Source: Anaerolineaceae bacterium
GTDB lineage: Bacteria > Chloroflexota > Anaerolineae > Anaerolineales > E44-bin32
Reading direction: 5' to 3'
DNA length: 52,372 nt
Assembly (NCBI GenBank): GCA_020350285.1
Contig: CP070708.1
Location: 1,433,563 to 1,485,934 of the forward strand
Shown: positions 50,609-52,372 of the stretch, piece by piece
Layout: every line of letters starts with the position of its first letter
Numbering within the stretch: the stretch's first letter is position 1
Program-made: the position numbers and the translations under genes
Notes under the pieces: model-generated
The model's database searches: none
What the model saw: the letters and a program-made list of their open reading frames with translations, nothing else
Told to the model about the DNA's origin: nothing

Positions 50609-51086
50609 CCTTTTTCGCTTCCTCTGCCCTCATAATTCGCTTCAAGAGCATGTCCGACTTTTGCACGGTCATCTGTCCAGAATACTCACTATCCGTCACG
50701 ACGATGGGTCCCAGTGCACATGCCCCCAAACAATTGACTGTCTCCAAAGTGAACAACATATCAGGAGTCGTTTCGCCTGCCGCTATCCCGAGCGTGGTTT
50801 CAATTCGGTTCAGAACTTGTGGACTGCCGCGCACGTGACAGGCTGTCCCCATACACACTTGTAAGCAATGCTTTCCTTTCGGCTTGAGACTGAAGGCATT
50901 GTAGAAGGTGGCGACGGCGTAAGCCTGTGACAGTGGTACATCCAACCGTTCACTAGCCAAGATCAGTGCCTCACGCGGTAGGTAGCGGTAGCGCTGTTGA
51001 ATTTCCTCGAGCACAGCAATCAATGAACCATCTCCGGCCATCTCTTGGGAAATCAGTTGGTTAATTTCACTTATCGATATCCGCAT
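50601..51086 (-). CDS. nuoE: NADH dehydrogenase subunit NuoE-type (HoxE/HydC-like)
   Basis: The 161-residue protein has the N-terminal helices and the thioredoxin-like [2Fe-2S] domain with the four Cys in VCMGTACHVRGS and VNCLGACALGP. The length is that of NuoE or HydC. It is the first gene of the redox operon. Its end overlaps the NuoF-type start. AAGGAT lies about 9 bases before the ATG. Confidence 0.94.
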   Translation of the reverse strand: MRISISEINQLISQEMAGDGSLIAVLEEIQQRYRYLPREALILASERLDVPLSQAYAVATFYNAFSLKPKGKHCLQVCMGTACHVRGSPQVLNRIETTLGIAAGETTPDMLFTLETVNCLGACALGPIVVTDSEYSGQMTVQKSDMLLKRIMRAEEAKKDG

Positions 51087-51528
51087 GGGCGAGATCCTTG
51101 GCGTGGGGTCATCAGGGCGCTGACAGGGGGTATGTCAGATTCAAAGGAGAACACCAGCAACATAACAGAGAAAATACTTTTTATCCATCCAACCTGCGTA
51201 CCGCTCAATCTAAAACCGGTGGTTGTTAACCAAGACATAGGTGGGCCCCAAAAGTAGACCCCTTAGATCATGAGACCATTGGGGGTGTGTTAAACCCAAA
51301 GAAGATCCTACTGCCTCCTTACAAGGCTACCGAAGTACCTCGTGATCGTCTTAGATGATTCAACGATTGCAAATAGGAAAGAAAAACCCGAGTCAAGTCC
51401 ACATAGATGTCTGAATTTTTGAAGCCATCAAGCAACCCAGGTTGATCTGTGCAGGTAAGCGGCAGCATCATATTTGTCTTTTCAGATGCACCATACTGTT
51501 GTAATCAAAGAGCGTCAAGTGACGAGTC
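51087..51528. promoter_or_regulatory. 442-base gap before the redox operon, with a small hairpin
   Basis: No gene is visible. An inverted repeat CTGACAgggggtaTGTCAG (51120-51138) lies 34 bases before the first ATG of the operon and could be an operator. At 51241-51262 the sequence GTGGGCCCCAAAAGTAGACC resembles the ends of some insertion sequences, but no transposase or second end is seen. Promoter hexamers are not convincing. Confidence 0.35.
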
Positions 51529-52372
51529 TCACTCTTCAGACCTGCAACTCTCCTCTAGGTTTTTAAGGGCTTGATCAAGATGGGTGCGTACCAGCGCAGG
51601 GTTGGCTCTACCGCCAGTAGCACGCATCACCTGGCCGAACAGCCATTGCGAGAGGGTTGTCTTGCCCCCAAGGTACTGCTCAACTTGTTGTGGATTCTCT
51701 GCTAACACTTGATTCACAAGCTCCGAGATCGCTTGTGGGTCATTGAGTTGCGCTAATCCCCTGGCATCGACGATGTCAACCGGTGAGCCACCGGTTTCGA
51801 AGATCTCTTCCAAAACTTCTTTCCCAATCGTGGCGTTGATATCCCCTCTCTCCACCATCGCTACCAGTTCAGCAAAGTCTTGATGAGATACTTTAGACTT
51901 TTGGATCTCGATCCCGGCCAGATTGAGCAAACTGAAGTATTCTCCGGTAAGCCAATTGGCGATCTTCGTCGGCGAAATCCCAGGGTCATGAGCGACCGCA
52001 GATTCGAAATAATCTGCGACCGGGTGTTCCTCAACCAACAAACCAGAGGCATAAGGGGTCAGATGGTATTCGCTCACGAAGCGTGCCTGTTTCTCACCCG
52101 GCAGCTCTGGTAGCTCAATCCTTAACTGATCGACCCACGTAGGTTCGATTTGTAGTGGGGGAAGGTCGGGCTCGGGGAAGTAGCGATAGTCGTGAGCTTC
52201 CTCCTTACCTCGTTGTGATACAGTGACATTGCGTGCTTCATCCCAACCGACGGTCTCCTGCTGTACCTCACCGCCTCCTGTGAGGATCTGATCCTGACGC
52301 TCGATCTCGTAGGTGAGGGCTTTAACCATGGCTCGGAAGGAATTGAGATTCTTGACCTCGGTGCGGGTGCCT
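51529..52372 (-). CDS. gatB: Asp/Glu-tRNA amidotransferase subunit B, N-terminus outside the window
   Basis: The frame is open through the right edge: bases above 52329 read GTRTEVKNLNSFRAMVKALTYEI in GatB style, so the ATG at 52329 is internal. It includes YRYFPEPDLPPL, the middle hinge and the C-terminal helical tail domain (ANWLTGEYFSLL, GVGS-like region and ATGGRANPALV). GatB is the ammonia-receiving kinase/transamidase subunit that turns misacylated Glu-tRNA(Gln) or Asp-tRNA(Asn) into Gln- or Asn-tRNA with GatA and GatC. About 280 C-terminal codons are present of the usual 480 or so. Confidence 0.93.
   Translation of the reverse strand, partial: GTRTEVKNLNSFRAMVKALTYEIERQDQILTGGGEVQQETVGWDEARNVTVSQRGKEEAHDYRYFPEPDLPPLQIEPTWVDQLRIELPELPGEKQARFVSEYHLTPYASGLLVEEHPVADYFESAVAHDPGISPTKIANWLTGEYFSLLNLAGIEIQKSKVSHQDFAELVAMVERGDINATIGKEVLEEIFETGGSPVDIVDARGLAQLNDPQAISELVNQVLAENPQQVEQYLGGKTTLSQWLFGQVMRATGGRANPALVRTHLDQALKNLEESCRSEE

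Overview
The window looks like one contig of a Chloroflexota bacterium, most likely Anaerolineae-like. This is an inference from gene content: secreted proteins built from SdrD-like and NBR1 Ig-like modules, a two-component propeller kinase with a DLHDAVTQTLFSA H-box, small LysW-like zinc proteins, ECF and ABC-2 transporters, archaeal-type glutamate synthase subunits, HdrA-like flavoproteins, and many short palindromic intergenic repeats. No rRNA, tRNA, CRISPR array, phage or intact insertion sequence was found.

Layout. (1) 1-4012, minus strand: an edge-truncated SdrD/NBR1/PA14 lipoprotein with a small membrane protein in front of it, a 650-base repeat-rich gap, and a second SdrD/NBR1 protein ending in an L,D-transpeptidase. 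(2) 4310-10367: a signalling operon with a 1236-aa propeller histidine kinase, a receiver-SpoIIE phosphatase and a NarL/LuxR regulator. (3) 10518-17013: a run of small envelope proteins and lipoproteins, a YdcZ-type membrane protein and a stand-alone receiver; an ~80-base leader including the 3' end of the LuxR gene is present twice. (4) 17246-23605: a FadR-type regulator with a palindrome over its start codon, an alkyl-DHAP-synthase-like FAD enzyme and GlpD, followed by a metallopeptidase-like lipoprotein and a HAD phosphatase. (5) 23676-27280: two LysW-like proteins, a winged-helix regulator with a degenerate receiver, GreA, and an AlkZ-like winged-helix protein. (6) 27407-32817: an ABC-LytTR fusion with a degenerate ATPase, one intact ABC ATPase and three paralogous ABC-2 permeases separated by related hairpin repeats. 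(7) 32847-36434, minus: an ECF vitamin-type transporter (AA', S, T). (8) 36521-37702: a c-di-GMP-I riboswitch in front of a Flp/TadE-like pilin protein, bracketed by two related palindromic repeats. (9) 37743-40688: an S9 peptidase, a phytoene-desaturase-like remnant, and an AT-rich gap with DnaA-box-like sites and paired palindromes. (10) 40689-51086, minus: glutamate dehydrogenase, then a seven-gene operon read nuoE, nuoF, hoxU-like, hdrA-mvhD, frhB-like, GXGXG subunit, FMN glutamate-synthase subunit. (11) The right edge holds the 3' part of gatB.

How genes may work together. The most interesting unit is the seven-gene redox operon. It joins an NADH diaphorase module (NuoE/NuoF/HoxU type) and an HdrA-MvhD flavoprotein to the FMN and GXGXG parts of an archaeal-type glutamate synthase, with neither the usual GltD subunit nor the glutaminase domain. 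This suggests, but does not prove, a glutamate-synthase-like enzyme fed by NADH and ferredoxin through flavin-based electron transfer, next to a glutamate dehydrogenase. The second is the riboswitch-pilin cassette, where c-di-GMP would directly set expression of a surface pilin-like protein through a visible alternative pairing.
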